Shown in pieces: positions 35,901 to 46,197 of a DNA stretch of 64,000 nucleotides; position 1 is the first letter of the stretch, and every line of letters begins with the position of its first letter. Under the pieces are notes generated by a model. It worked only from the letters and a program-made list of their open reading frames with translations, was not told where the DNA came from and ran no database searches. Source of the stretch: Staphylotrichum longicolle (lineage: Eukaryota; Ascomycota; Sordariomycetes; Sordariales; Chaetomiaceae); NCBI GenBank assembly GCA_019096155.1, contig JAHCVI010000002.1, forward strand, positions 3,410,001 to 3,474,000, read 5' to 3'. The position numbers and the translations under genes were made by a program.

Positions 35901-36520
35901 TATCTGCTCATTGGGTCCCAAATTGCACTTGCGCGCGTGTGTGTGTTTCCTGTCTCCTGTCGCTTAGAACCATCATGTGGATTCGAGTCTGGGTTGACAG
36001 CCAAGTCCAAGACCACGGCCACCACGAATACCCTCTCCCTTGCGCTGAGCGGAGACGGTCTCCATCAACTTAAGACCGTACGTAGTATGGGGGCACAGTA
36101 CAGCGCAATGGAGATGATGTTTGCCTAAAGAGTAAACGTATCAACTCCCTGGCAGCAGAACATCCATCGTCTGTGTCGCTCCCAAGGACAAGACGAACAT
36201 GTCTTCTGTCACATCTCCTCCATGAGGGGCCCAGGCGCCATTCTCCTTTCCATTTCACCCCTTCGCCATCCAGAGTCTTGGCTGGTCTTGCTCCGTCATA
36301 GCCACAAGATCGAATGTCGTCAAGGGAAGAAGCTCATGACTGTGAGTGACAGTTTGGTGGAAGATGGCATTTTACATCCCGTTACTCTAGTCACACATGC
36401 TATTAATCAAGCCCCGAACGCCATTCGCCGCCCTGACTCAAACAAGCCAACCGTCCTGTTGAACACCAACCAATGTGAGAACGCCCAGAAGAGAAGTCAA
36501 GAAGCATACCGAGATCCCTC

Positions 36521-38149
36521 TCAGTTAGCCTCAAACTCCTTCTGCTGGTAGACGCAAGACACCATGGCGTGGTCACGCTCATACGGCTCTGTCCATGGTG
36601 TTAGTGAACAATCCACTGAACCACGCCTTGGGCGGTGAACTTACCCAGAGTAAGCTGCTCCTTGGGGAAGAACTTGTCCTCCCGAAGCTTCTGCACTTCG
36701 CTGGCAAAGACCTGCTCGGGGGGCGCTGGGATAATGTAAGCGAGTGTCTCGGGTGTCAAGTCTCCCAGTACTTACCAGTGCTGTCAATGCAGCTGGCCTT
36801 GATAGAGATGAGAAGACCACCACCCTGCTTCAGGAACAACCTTGCGTTGATACCGACAATTCTGGCCTGATCGGGCTGGGCAACATCGGCGAAGATGACA
36901 TCGACCATCGGGAGAAGCATGCGGTAAGCCATCGGCTTGCGAGCGTCCTCGACAATACTGTTGAAAAGTTAGTCTTGATGATGCCTGTGGGGCACTTTGT
37001 CGACGTTGCTTACGGGATAACGTTTGTGCGGCGGGTCTGGAGGCAGTTAGCATTTTTGCCAAACGTCACAAGATACAGTCAGGAGTCAGCATACCGCCAT
37101 GTTGATAAGATCTCTGCCGGAACGGTGGGAGAACTCAACAGCCTAGAGACAGCTCGTTAGACATCTGAGCGGTCAGGTTCCGGGTTTAAGACAAAACATA
37201 CGTAGACGGCGCCAGTTGGCCCGACAATATCGGCAACGTGAGACACCGAGGTACCAGAGGCAGCACCAAGGTACAGAACCTTGGAGCCGGGCTTCATGTA
37301 GATCGTCTCCAGACCACCAAGGATACCGGCAGCAAGCTTACTCCGGCTGTTTCATGTCAGTACGCAGGGTATCGAACGAAGAGACGGATCGACTAACAAA
37401 GGGTTCCAGATCTGTAAAGCCTTGGGTTAGCGTGTGCTTCGGACACGGTCATCAACCACCTGGCGTGCCTGCTACCAGGTTGGTGACGTTGGAGGGTCAG
37501 ATACTTACGCGGTACTCGGTCTTCGTAGCAACAGCGTCGTCGCCCTTGCCAGCGTTCTCAACAGAGATCCTCTTCTCGCCGTACACCGACTCGCCAGGGA
37601 CCAGGTTGGCCGTGGCAAGCAGATCTTCCTTTCCACCACGAGCGACGAAGACGCCCTTGTGGCGATGGGGCTCGACAATGACCTTCTTGCCGCCCTTAGC
37701 ACCACCCTTGGCACCACCGCGGCCGCCGCCACGTCCACTGAATACCCAGTTAGCATTCCCGGATATCGGGAGGATCAACCGGAGCGACCTACCCTCCGCG
37801 ACCACGGCCGGCAGGGCCGCCACGTCCACCGCGGCCACCTGGGGCACCACCACGGCCGCCGAAGCCTGTGACAACTTGGTTAGCAGCCACTTCTATGTGT
37901 TGATGAGTGGGGTGATGAGAATGCGGGACGGAGGCTTGAAGGTTGCAGGGCGTCGGGAACGGAGCCAGCATCCCCAATGGCCATCGCAACGAGTGTGAAT
38001 ACATCGGGGCAGAATAATGCAAAGGCGCTTGACTTACCACCACGGCCGCCGCCCCTCGCGCCGCCACGACCACCGCGATCACCACCGCCGCCGCGGAAGC
38101 CGCCGCCTCCCCTGCCACCACCGCCTCTGCCACCACGCTCGAAGCCCAT
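36521..38149 (-). CDS. NOP1: fibrillarin, rRNA 2'-O-methyltransferase
   Basis: Fibrillarin is the methyltransferase of box C/D snoRNPs in the nucleolus. The start at 38149 gives MGFERGGRGGGGRGGGGFRG, the GAR domain, which continues into exon 2 (GFGGRGGAPGGRGGRGG) after an intron of about 165 bp. The body follows over several small exons: VIVEPHRHKGVFVARGGKED; VWNPFRSKLAAGILGG; the SAM-binding segment KVLYLGAASGTSVSHVADIV; AVEFSHRSGRDLINMA; VEDARKPMAYR; DVIFADVAQPDQARIV; and FLKQGGGLLISIKASCID. The C-terminus YERDHAMVSCVYQQKEFEAN is the family's usual end. The last intron (between TLEP and the YERDH exon) has GTAAGT, a TCACTAAC branch site and ACAG. There are at least six introns. The fold and catalytic residues look intact. 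It is divergent from RPL17, another ribosome-biogenesis gene. Confidence 0.96.
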
Positions 38150-38683
38150 TGTGAGTGGTTGTTGTTGAGTCTGAAACAAAGGCGTCGGTTAAAACTTGAT
38201 TGTACTCGGCAAGACCGGGTGAGTTGTTGTGCGCAGACTGTCCCTTAAGACACAATGGGTGCGAATGCGCGGCCTTGTCGAAGTCGTCGAGAAGCTCGAT
38301 GGAGCTGGTGCAAAATTTCCTAAACTTTCAGAAAAAAAAGCGGGGCTCCTCTTGGCTCTGGGCCTTTTTCGGGTGGGGATTAATCCGGCCTTCTGAGTGG
38401 TCAGACCCCGGGTTCGAGCGTGCCAGTTTCGAGTCTTATCTCCATGCTGCAGAGATTCCGCTTGGGATGCGTTACTCGCCTTAGCAGCACACCCCTGTCG
38501 CCAGGTGCAGACGACTGTCCTGCGTCGCTGCCTCAGGCCGATATTTCAGCCGCACAAGCCAATCAACCGCAGCCCACAGAGCCCTAATCGCGAAAATCGC
38601 ATCTGGCGCCAAAATTTGGAACAACCATCATTCCTGAACTCCAAACTCGGTCGATTCCGCCCTCACGTCGACAAACAGTCAAG
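38150..38683. promoter_or_regulatory. bidirectional promoter, NOP1 and RPL17
   Basis: 534 bp between the start codons of the diverging fibrillarin and ribosomal protein genes. A CCCTAA motif occurs at about 38581 within GAGCCCTAATCGCG. CCCTAA-type (Tbf1-like) boxes are known in fungal ribosomal-protein promoters; its use here is inference. A pyrimidine/AAC-rich stretch precedes the RPL17 ATG. The shared region fits co-regulation of nucleolar and ribosomal genes. Confidence 0.5.
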
Positions 38684-39635
38684 ATGGTCAGTAGCCCTTG
38701 CGAAACCCGAATTCATTACGATCCACCCGAAATCAAATCCCCTGGGGAATCTCTGCCGCTCGATTTACGAGAGTTGGAGGGGGAGATGTTCGGCCGACTT
38801 GGAACACCGTTCAGAGCTATCCGGGGACCAGGCTGACCGGAGTTTTGGTGATTTCTAGGTTCGGTACTCCGCGACTGAGATTGCCCCGGCGAAGTCGGCT
38901 CGCTCCCGCGGGTCGTACCTCCGTGTGTCGTTCAAGAACACCCGCGAGACCGCCCAGGCGATCAACGGCTGGAAGCTCCAGCGCGCCCAGACCTTCCTCG
39001 AGAATGTCTGCGAGAAGAAGGAGGCCGTCCCCATGAGACGCTACTGCGGCTCGATCGGCCGGACCGCCCAAGGTACGATTCGAAATTACCAACCCTCGTT
39101 CAAGGACTATCAGTTGGGGATATTGGGACTCGAGACATGAAGCTACGGAGCCAAGTGCGACCGGGCCTCGAATTACGAATAGTTGGCATGGCGTGGTGTT
39201 AAGAAAACGGCGCTGATTGTTGTGGGAAATAGGCAAGCAGTTCGGTGTCACCCGCGCCCGCTGGCCCGTCAAGTCCGCCGAGTTCCTCCTCGGTCTCCTC
39301 AAGAACGCTGAGGCCAACGCCGACGCCAAGGGTCTCGACACTGGCAACCTGATCGTCAAGCACATCCAGGTCAACCAGGCCCCCAAGCAGCGCCGCCGCA
39401 CATACCGCGCTCACGGCCGCGTACGTTAACCGGATCTTCAGAATAGCTGGGACAGAACATGGAGACTAACGTGGCGTAGATCAACCCCTACATGTCCAAC
39501 CCCTGCCACATCGAGCTCATCCTCACCGAGGCCGACGAGGCTGTCCAGAAGTCCGAGGCGGTTGTTCGCGACGAGTCTCACCTTAGCTCGAGGCAGCGCG
39601 GTGCCCGCGTTCGCCAGGCTATCACCGCTGCTTAA
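38684..39635 (+). CDS. RPL17: 60S ribosomal protein L17 (uL22)
   Basis: uL22 lines the peptide exit tunnel of the large subunit. Four exons (38684-38686, 38859-39072, 39233-39420, 39480-39635) sum to 186 residues, close to the usual 184. The first exon contributes only the ATG: intron 1 (GTCAGT...TTCTAG, 172 bp) begins immediately after it and exon 2 continues VRYSATEIAPAKSARSRGSY. Introns 2 and 3 are 160 and 59 bp. Recognisable segments are LRVSFKNTRETAQAINGWKL, KEAVPMRRYCGSIGRTAQGK, VTRARWPVKSAEFLLGLLKN, IVKHIQVNQAPKQRRRTYRA and the C-terminal CHIELILTEADEAVQKSE. No C/D or H/ACA snoRNA boxes were convincing in its introns. Confidence 0.97.
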
Positions 39636-40253
39636 GTCGGAGGCTGTTAGTTGAGGGTGGACATGGGGGATCTTTTTGACTGGGCTTGACTTTCTTCCGG
39701 AACGGTGTACGCGAGCATGGCATTTTTTCGGGTCAAGGCTACGATTCCACAAAAAAGGAGTCGGTCACGAACACTCAATAAAGAAGCATTGAGGACCATG
39801 AGGGTGCACGCGGAGCCGGATGGGATACATGGGCGCTAAACCGAATATCACTGCTTTGACTCGAATGCCGCCGCGCCGCACCGCTTCGATGATAGAGGAA
39901 GAGATGCCATTTCTGGTCAAACCCAAGCCCGCCTTTTGCTGCTGGTGAACGTTTGCCCTCAGTCGAACCGCATGAGCGCCTTGGGCTGCCTGTGCGGCCT
40001 TTGATGGGAACGCAGACAGCAGCGAAAGCAAACTGAGGAGCCAGCTATGATGTCACTTTGTGAAATTCCCCAGATGTTTGGTCCCGCTTTAGCCCTGCTC
40101 TTTAAGCGTGGAGTTTTTTCCTTCGTTCACCTTGGAGACAGATATGCCATGCTCAACGCCCCATAGCTATGCACATCCCGACGCCAAACGTAGAATTGAG
40201 AGTCCCAGTCCAAAACCGTATCCCTTATACAGGCACGCGTACTCAAACCCCCT
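39636..40253. other. convergent intergenic region
   Basis: 618 bp between the stop codons of RPL17 (+) and the UCH37-type gene (-). It should hold both 3' UTRs. No further gene is supported. Confidence 0.5.
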
Positions 40254-41408
40254 TTACCCTGCCATCTCGACATCCTCCCCTCCACCGCCTCCCTTCTTCC
40301 TCTCCTCCACCCGCTTCCTCATCTTCTGCCTCCCCTGGTCCACCCACTTGTCGTACGCGCCGCCGCCCTCCTTCACCTTGGCCGCGACGACGCCCTTGAG
40401 CACCTCGCCCGCGAAGCCGACAAAGTTGTGCCGCCGCAGCGCGTTCTCGAACTGCCAGTCCCGCCGCTTGCGCTCCTCGCGGGCCAGCAGCTCCAGGTCG
40501 CCGATCTCGCGGGCCCGCACCCGCAGGTCGCGCACCATGGCCAGCAGGTTGAAGCGGATCTCGGCGGCGTCGTAGCGCGCGATGCGCCGCTGCAGCACGT
40601 CCATGACCTTGGCGGGGAACTCGTCGCGCGCGCAGGCGCCGTGGCTGATGGGCGCCGGCTGCAGGCCGTCGAGCTCGTACAGCGTGCCGTCGATCGGCGT
40701 GTAGGCGATGAAGTGGAAGGCGTCGTCGCCGCCCTCGTCCGGGTGGCGCGTCGTCTCGTCGACGAAGGGCGACGACTTGGCGAAGCTGTTGTGCACGTCG
40801 CGGATCAGCTCGCTGTTGGAGAGCGCCTCGCCGCGGTACTCGGGCGGGAGCGCCATGGTGAACTCGCGGAAGTCGGTCAGCGTCGGGCCGATGTTGATGG
40901 CCTCGTCGGGGGCGGCGGCGCTGTCGGGGGTCTTATTGAGGAGGACGCTCAGCAGGGCCTGGGTGCCGCAGGCGTTTTGGATGGTCTGCGCGGCGAAGAA
41001 GAGGCGCTCCGAGGCATCTTGGTCAAAGATCCCGTCAGGGGGCTTGTCGCCGGCGTGGTAGGGCGTGTCGGTGGGGAACTTGAAGAGGAAGATGACGCCG
41101 TAGACGGGGTACAGCTGGGCAAGGGCGTCGGGGTCGAGGGAGAGGAGCTCCTCGAACTGGACGTCCTTTACACCGAGGTTGTCGAGCAGGTAGGTGAAGA
41201 CACCCTGAAGTTGATCTTGTCAGCCACACTTTGCCCACGTCTGCCATCGACGTCCTGTCTGTCGTCGCTCGTCGGATCGAGTGTGAGGTGCTGCGAGGGG
41301 AGCTACGTACCGCATCGGACTCGACTGTGATTCGTTGGTCAGCAGTCTAGCTCATCGGCAGCTTTCTGGATATGATTGAAACCCACTGGTGTTCCACCCT
41401 CCACTCAT
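40254..41408 (-). CDS. ubiquitin C-terminal hydrolase, UCH37/UCHL5 type
   Basis: Peptidase C12 deubiquitinase; UCH37 enzymes work at the 19S proteasome or INO80 and trim ubiquitin chains. Three exons: 22 nt at 41387-41408 (MSGGWNT plus one base), a 14-nt micro-exon at 41311-41324 (reading IESDA across the junction), and 40254-41204. The product is 328 residues, matching the human size of about 329. After GVFTYLLDNLGVKDVQFEEL, the catalytic Cys lies at about 91 in AQTIQNACGTQALL, with the oxyanion Gln just before it. The His lies at about 176 in DDAFHFIAYTP and the Asp at about 191 in GTLYELDGLQPAP; the 15-residue His-Asp spacing matches the family. The C-terminal helices (EERKRRDWQFENALRRHNFV) form the ULD-type tail, ending in a lysine/glycine-rich stretch. 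All catalytic residues are present. Confidence 0.95.
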
Positions 41409-42122
41409 CCTGGTGGCTCTGACCGCGTGTGCGATCCGTCGCCAAAAATGGCTTCGGTGTTCGGAGCTGTGGTGGTGGTTTTGGAGCTCGGGACAAGTTG
41501 CTGATCGCAAAAGTGGGACTTCACGAATTTGGATCAAGGCAAGTTGCTGTTGGCAAGAAGCCGTTTTCTCATCAATTCTCGCCAGTGGACTCAAGCCCCT
41601 CGAATGTCGCAATTCTCAACTGTCCAGATCCCGGTGACGATGATGCAGTTTCCCGGCTGCCTGTCTTGACGATAAGATAAGAACCTGAGCTCTGGACAGC
41701 AGAACAAGTGTGCTGAAAATCGGCCCCGACAGCTGCTACCAGCTGGGACGCAGACTCAACATCAACAACAGGGGCGCACTGAACAGCAAACACATGTCGA
41801 CTACCTGCCGCAATCAGGTTCTTCGGTGTGATGGTCCATTCTCAGGCCTATGGTACAATACACGAGATATATACAGAGGTTCAATAGTCCACACAAATTC
41901 AGCCCCGACCAACATGTGCCAAGATCGAAGCAAGATTGAGCGCCCTGGCCGTGTGTCATGCAACTCGGTGCCCCCAACACCTCAGAAGTCGAGAGTACAA
42001 CACTCAGGGTCTCGTAAAACTAAGCAGACCCTTTCTTTGGGACGGCTCCCCGAAAAACTGACCCAAAGGATCTTTGAAGGCGATGGTCTGCTACCAGCCT
42101 TGCCGCACAGGTATTCCCAAGA
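41409..42122. other. intergenic region between two minus-strand genes
   Basis: 714 bp with the promoter of the deubiquitinase gene and the 3' UTR of the permease gene. No element could be assigned with confidence. Confidence 0.4.
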
Positions 42123-44440
42123 CTAGTACACCCGGCGGAAGGGCTCAGGCGACGTGGGTCTCGGCGTGTCCTGAGCCTCTGTCGCAGCCTTGGATGCTCT
42201 GTCAGACGGATACTGTTCTGCGAGACCCATGTCGTCACCGGAGTTCAGTGAGAAGGAAGCGGCTCGGTCCTTTCGATGCTTCACCCAGTAAATGAGCCGA
42301 AGCACTGCGCGCACAATCCACGGCTTGTCCCCGGGAGGTCTCCAGGTCCAGTACTGCTTCATCTCGTAGTTGTCCGGGAGAATCTTCTCGCCTGAGAGTT
42401 TGACGATGATCCAGATTGAGCCGTTGATGACGGTGTAGGTAAACAGACCACTGTACAACGGTTATCACATGAATTGAACAAACACGGGGATGGGCGTCAA
42501 CTTACGCAATGAGTCCGTATGCGCAACTGTAGCTGAACGGAATAAACGCCAGTGTGACAAAAGACGGTATGGCATCGCCGATGTAGGACCAGTTGATTTT
42601 GGCGACCTGGCGAATCATCATACAGCCAACCTAAACACCAGAGTCAGCTAGCTCTCAATCATCGAAACGAAAGCCAATCCAGCTTACCAAGATCAGAGTG
42701 CTTCCCGTTGCCCAAGGGGGGATAGACACCAGCAACGGAACAAAAAACAACGAGGCCAAAAAAACAAGCCCCGTCACAATCGCCGTTAGACCCGTCCGGC
42801 CTCCCTCGGCAATGCCAGCACTGCTTTCAATGAAAGCGGTGACGGGCGACACTCCCAACAGCGCCCCCACGGAGATGCAAACAGCATCAACACAAAATGC
42901 GACGGTCGATCGCGGGAAGTCAGTCTCCTCCTTTCGAGCTCTGCTGCAGAAGCGCGCCATCGAGTATAAGGTTGCCGTGCAATCAATGATGTCCACGTAG
43001 AGAAAGGTAAAGAGTGCGATAGCGAAGTGAGCGCCGGACTCGCCACTGATATCCCACTGTTGCTGGAGCATGGTGTGATGGATTGAGTGAAAGCTGACAA
43101 CCTTGGAGAAATATTCGAACCGTCGGTCGCCATCCGTAGTGTTGGGAAAGTACGTAAACGGGGTGTTTCTCCTAGTAGTGGTATGAGCAGGCTGAGATGC
43201 TGAGGACGATTTTGGAGGGAACTCACGGCCAAGACAGGATGGTGACAAAAGCAATGCCTATGATGATGGCGCCCTTGACGCGGAATGCCATGAGAAAGGT
43301 GGTAAGCAAACCACCACACATGATGCCCATCCACATCTAACCGGCCGGTCAGTAGGATGCTCATTGTGCAGGAGGCGGGGAGTTACTTGCCTTTGCACTC
43401 GTCATGACACCTGACCTGCATTCTCCAACGACGTTGAGGTCTTCGAGGGGGCATCCTCCGAGGGTAAGGGGGGTGCTGATGCCTCCCGTAATAAGGCCGA
43501 TCCCCGAAGTGTACGACATGCCGATGAGGGTAAGAAACATACCAATCCCGACACCGCTGGCGATCTTGATGGTACCGGGAATGATCTTGACAAGCCAGTG
43601 GCGCAGGCCGGTCAGAGCCAAAAACAGGAATATCCAGCCTTCGATGAAGACGGCAGTGAGCGCGACGCGGTAGTTGATTGCGCCCGTGCCTTTGACACCC
43701 ACAACTTGATAAGTGAAGTAGGCATTGAGACCCATTCCCGGGCTGTGGGCGGTGTCAGCGAGTGTTCCCAGAGGCAGGAACCATGAAAACTCACCCGAGA
43801 CCAACTGGGAGGTTTGTGCAAAGACCAAAGAGAATGCTCGAAAAGCCGGCCACAGCGGAGGTGGCAATGATGAGGTCGTGTTTGACATCTAGCTTGCCGT
43901 CAGGGAACCGAACTGCAAATGAAAGGCGGAGAAACATTGCACAAACCCTCATAGCATTCCATCCAGGCATCCATGTTCTTGCAGGTGCCCTTCGCGGTCC
44001 ATGGTTTCTCGCATGGGCAGTCGTACCCGGACTCGGCGAGGATGAAAGCCTAGAAACAGTCAGCTTCGTCTAGACACCCAGGGTGCGTCATGGTATCAAG
44101 CCCCCATACGTTGACAGCAATGATATATGACATGGTGGCAAAGGTTGTCATTCCAGCACGGATTTCGGTTGTGAAATAAGCATCTTGGATCTCCTTGGGC
44201 TGGCAGGTGGATGTGTCAGCGAATATATTGTCCACCTCACGAATTGTTGATCAAACAAAGGTCAACACTTACATGCTCGCTTCCCTTGAGTCGGAAGAAA
44301 CGACCTGCCGGCGACCTGGCCACGGTCGTGTTCATGCGGAGGGTGAGGTCTGAGACCCTCTTCCTCCAGCGCTGGAACCAGTTGTCGGGCTTGTTTGGGG
44401 GCATTTCGCTAGTGGCTGAGCCAGCATGCGCTGGTCGCAT
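42123..44440 (-). CDS. AzgA-type purine (adenine/guanine/hypoxanthine) permease
   Basis: Proton-coupled nucleobase transporter of the NCS2/AzgA-like family in the plasma membrane. Exon 1 (44273-44440) starts at the ATG MRPAHAGSATSEMPP and ends GRFFRLKGSEH. It splices (GTAAGT...GCCAG) to PKEIQDAYFTTEIRAGMTTF, the signature N-terminal segment of AzgA proteins, then ATMSYIIAVN joins AFILAESGYDCPC through a 60-bp intron. Later exons carry ATSAVAGFSSILFGLCTNLP, PGMGLNAYFTYQVVGVKGTG, IIPGTIKIASGVGIGMFLTL, FLYVDIIDCTATLYSMARFC, LGVSPVTAFIESSAGIAEGG with the family's TAFIES motif, and LFVPLLVSIPPWATGSTLIL. About 12-14 membrane helices are expected. The C-terminal tail (KHRKDRAASFSLNSGDD to PEPFRRVY) is hydrophilic and cytosolic. 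The second extracellular loop is cysteine-rich (CPCEKPWTAKGTCKNMDAW). At least seven introns. Confidence 0.93.
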
Positions 44441-45734
44441 CTCAATGCCTTCACTAAACAACCTCGGAGTATGAGAGATTTGACAATTATGTCCAAAATG
44501 TTTGAGGTGGTTGGTCGGTTATGATCGGTTCGAGAGGGCAACAGAGCGGTGCTTGGCAGAGAAGGAAGTTTTAACTTACTTCTCAGGCGAAGAGCTGGGG
44601 TGCTTTCCAAGCTTGGTAAGAAGACGACGAAACATCTGCGCGACGTTGACGGTAGTTCTGTTTTTCAGTCGGTCCTGCTTATTGTTGTTTTGGTGTGGTA
44701 GAATGACAGAAAATTGAAGAACTCTACGCTCAGGTCGATCATGAGGGGAGGTCGTTGCTTTGGAGGTCAAAAACAGAGCTAGCCGTAAAAGAAGAAGACA
44801 ATAGTAATGTGCTCAAAGACAGTGCCTCGATGTTGTTTGTGGGTCTGGAAAACTTGATTGTCGAGAGGGAGTCTGATTTGGCTCAGTGTAAGGGAAGGTG
44901 CGGCAAGTTGGGAGGGAACCTGGAAGGTACCATGCCAGCAACAAAACTCAAGAACCAGGCACATAAAATAGAGCGGTACAACAAGACTCGAGGCAGCATT
45001 GCGCAAAAGTTTCCAGATTAGATTTCACCCAATAGTACCTTCAATGCGAATGAAATCTCCCTCGCCTAGGCATTAAGTTGTGTATGGATTGAAGAAAGTG
45101 ACTGTGATCCTGTTCTCTCCGAGTGGTGTTCGTAGGTATCTCAGGCATGATCTTTTGGCTCAGAATGCTCATCAGACATGAACAGGTGACACCGAGAAAC
45201 AAGGGGTGTTCGAAATTCACGCGGCGGCCAGCATTGGCGCACGTTGTATCTGATCCCATCTTCCCTTGTTCGATGCCTGATTTAGGTTCCATGCGAAGAC
45301 CCGCCTATTCATGCTCAGGCTCTTGGATTCGCTTGCTTGTCCTACATATGCTGTGTTCCGCCACGGAGTATTAGTCCAAGTGTGGTGGTATGCGATGCAA
45401 CCACATATTCGTCCTTTGCCACCTCATGCGAAACGATGGCTAACGGAAGAAGTCAAGTTGCGACCACAAGGCAGCGCACCCTTGAGAGACACCCCGTCTG
45501 TCCCGGTCCGCCACCGGCAGCCCGGATCGGGCCGGTCACCAGAGTTAGAAGCAGCATCAATGAAGCCATCCTCATTGACTGCGCAGCCAATCATGAATGT
45601 CACAGGTCTTTCACCCAGCTGTGGGAGCTGCGCCGTCACCCCAATCAATACAACAGCCCCGAGCGAGCGGCAGAACAACAGCGGGTTCCCAGTTTGCAGA
45701 GTTGGATAAGGCTTCATTTGTTCCCTCGGATTAT

Positions 45735-45770
<36 letters not shown>

Positions 45771-46197
45771 AGGGGGGGGGGGGGGGGGGGGGGAGGATGC
45801 TGACAACTTGAACATGCTGGTGGCTGCAGCTTTGATGTTTGATGCCTTTATAAGATGCGTGGATGTGGTTCGGGCACCAGTTTGGAGCTTAGGTAAATTA
45901 GTACTCCGTAAGGGCAGAGCATCTGTACCCAGGTCCTCAACGATACATCGTAGGGAAAACGAAAAGAAAAAAGCAGCATAAACTTCTCGGTCAGTGTTCA
46001 CAGTTGCAGACAACAGTTTTTCAAACGCACACTCGGCATCAGTTTTTGGAACAGGATGGTATCATGGTAACCAAGGAAACGAACGCTGAGAGGTGTGAGA
46101 AGAGTGGCTGCCATGTGGGAGGATAGCAACGTTTATTAAGACAGGGATTATGTCGTCTACACGAAATGACTGTATGGGGAAAACGGGAGCCAAAACT
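44441..46197. other. intergenic region with long homopolymer
   Basis: About 1.76 kb upstream of the permease gene and downstream of the Ser/Thr-rich protein gene (both minus strand). No gene is supported; the ORF crossing 45.3-46.0 kb merely reads through the A/G homopolymer. Promoter elements could not be resolved. Confidence 0.5.
45737..45793. repeat. A31 followed by GGGA and G22 homopolymers
   Basis: Thirty-one consecutive A (45737-45767) are followed directly by GGGA and then twenty-two G (45772-45793). The top strand is thus a 57-base pure-purine tract with an abrupt A-to-G switch. Confidence 0.95.

Larger units (their letters stand above)
24160..36520. other. 12.4-kb gene-free region
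   Basis: From the start codon of the zinc-finger gene to the stop codon of NOP1 I find no reading frame with a recognisable domain, consistent exon chain, or tRNA/rRNA structure. ORFs reach about 263 codons but overlap others on both strands, as expected by chance in GC-rich DNA. Base composition looks similar to its surroundings and I see no AT-rich decayed block, transposon terminal repeats or transposase remnants. Small features inside are a G13 run (24729-24741), a 10-bp tandem repeat (32905-32941), a triplicated GACAGCGT motif near 30815, an A12 run near 28207, and a palindromic GGTACGTACGTA patch near 27000. It is upstream of the zinc-finger gene and downstream of NOP1, so an extended promoter, long 5' leader or non-coding transcripts are possible. 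Confidence 0.6.

Noticed and set aside
37870..38037. Box C/D snoRNA in the long first intron of NOP1
   Set aside because: TGATGA-like motifs near 37898-37915 are on the strand opposite to NOP1 transcription, and no paired D box or terminal stem is seen.
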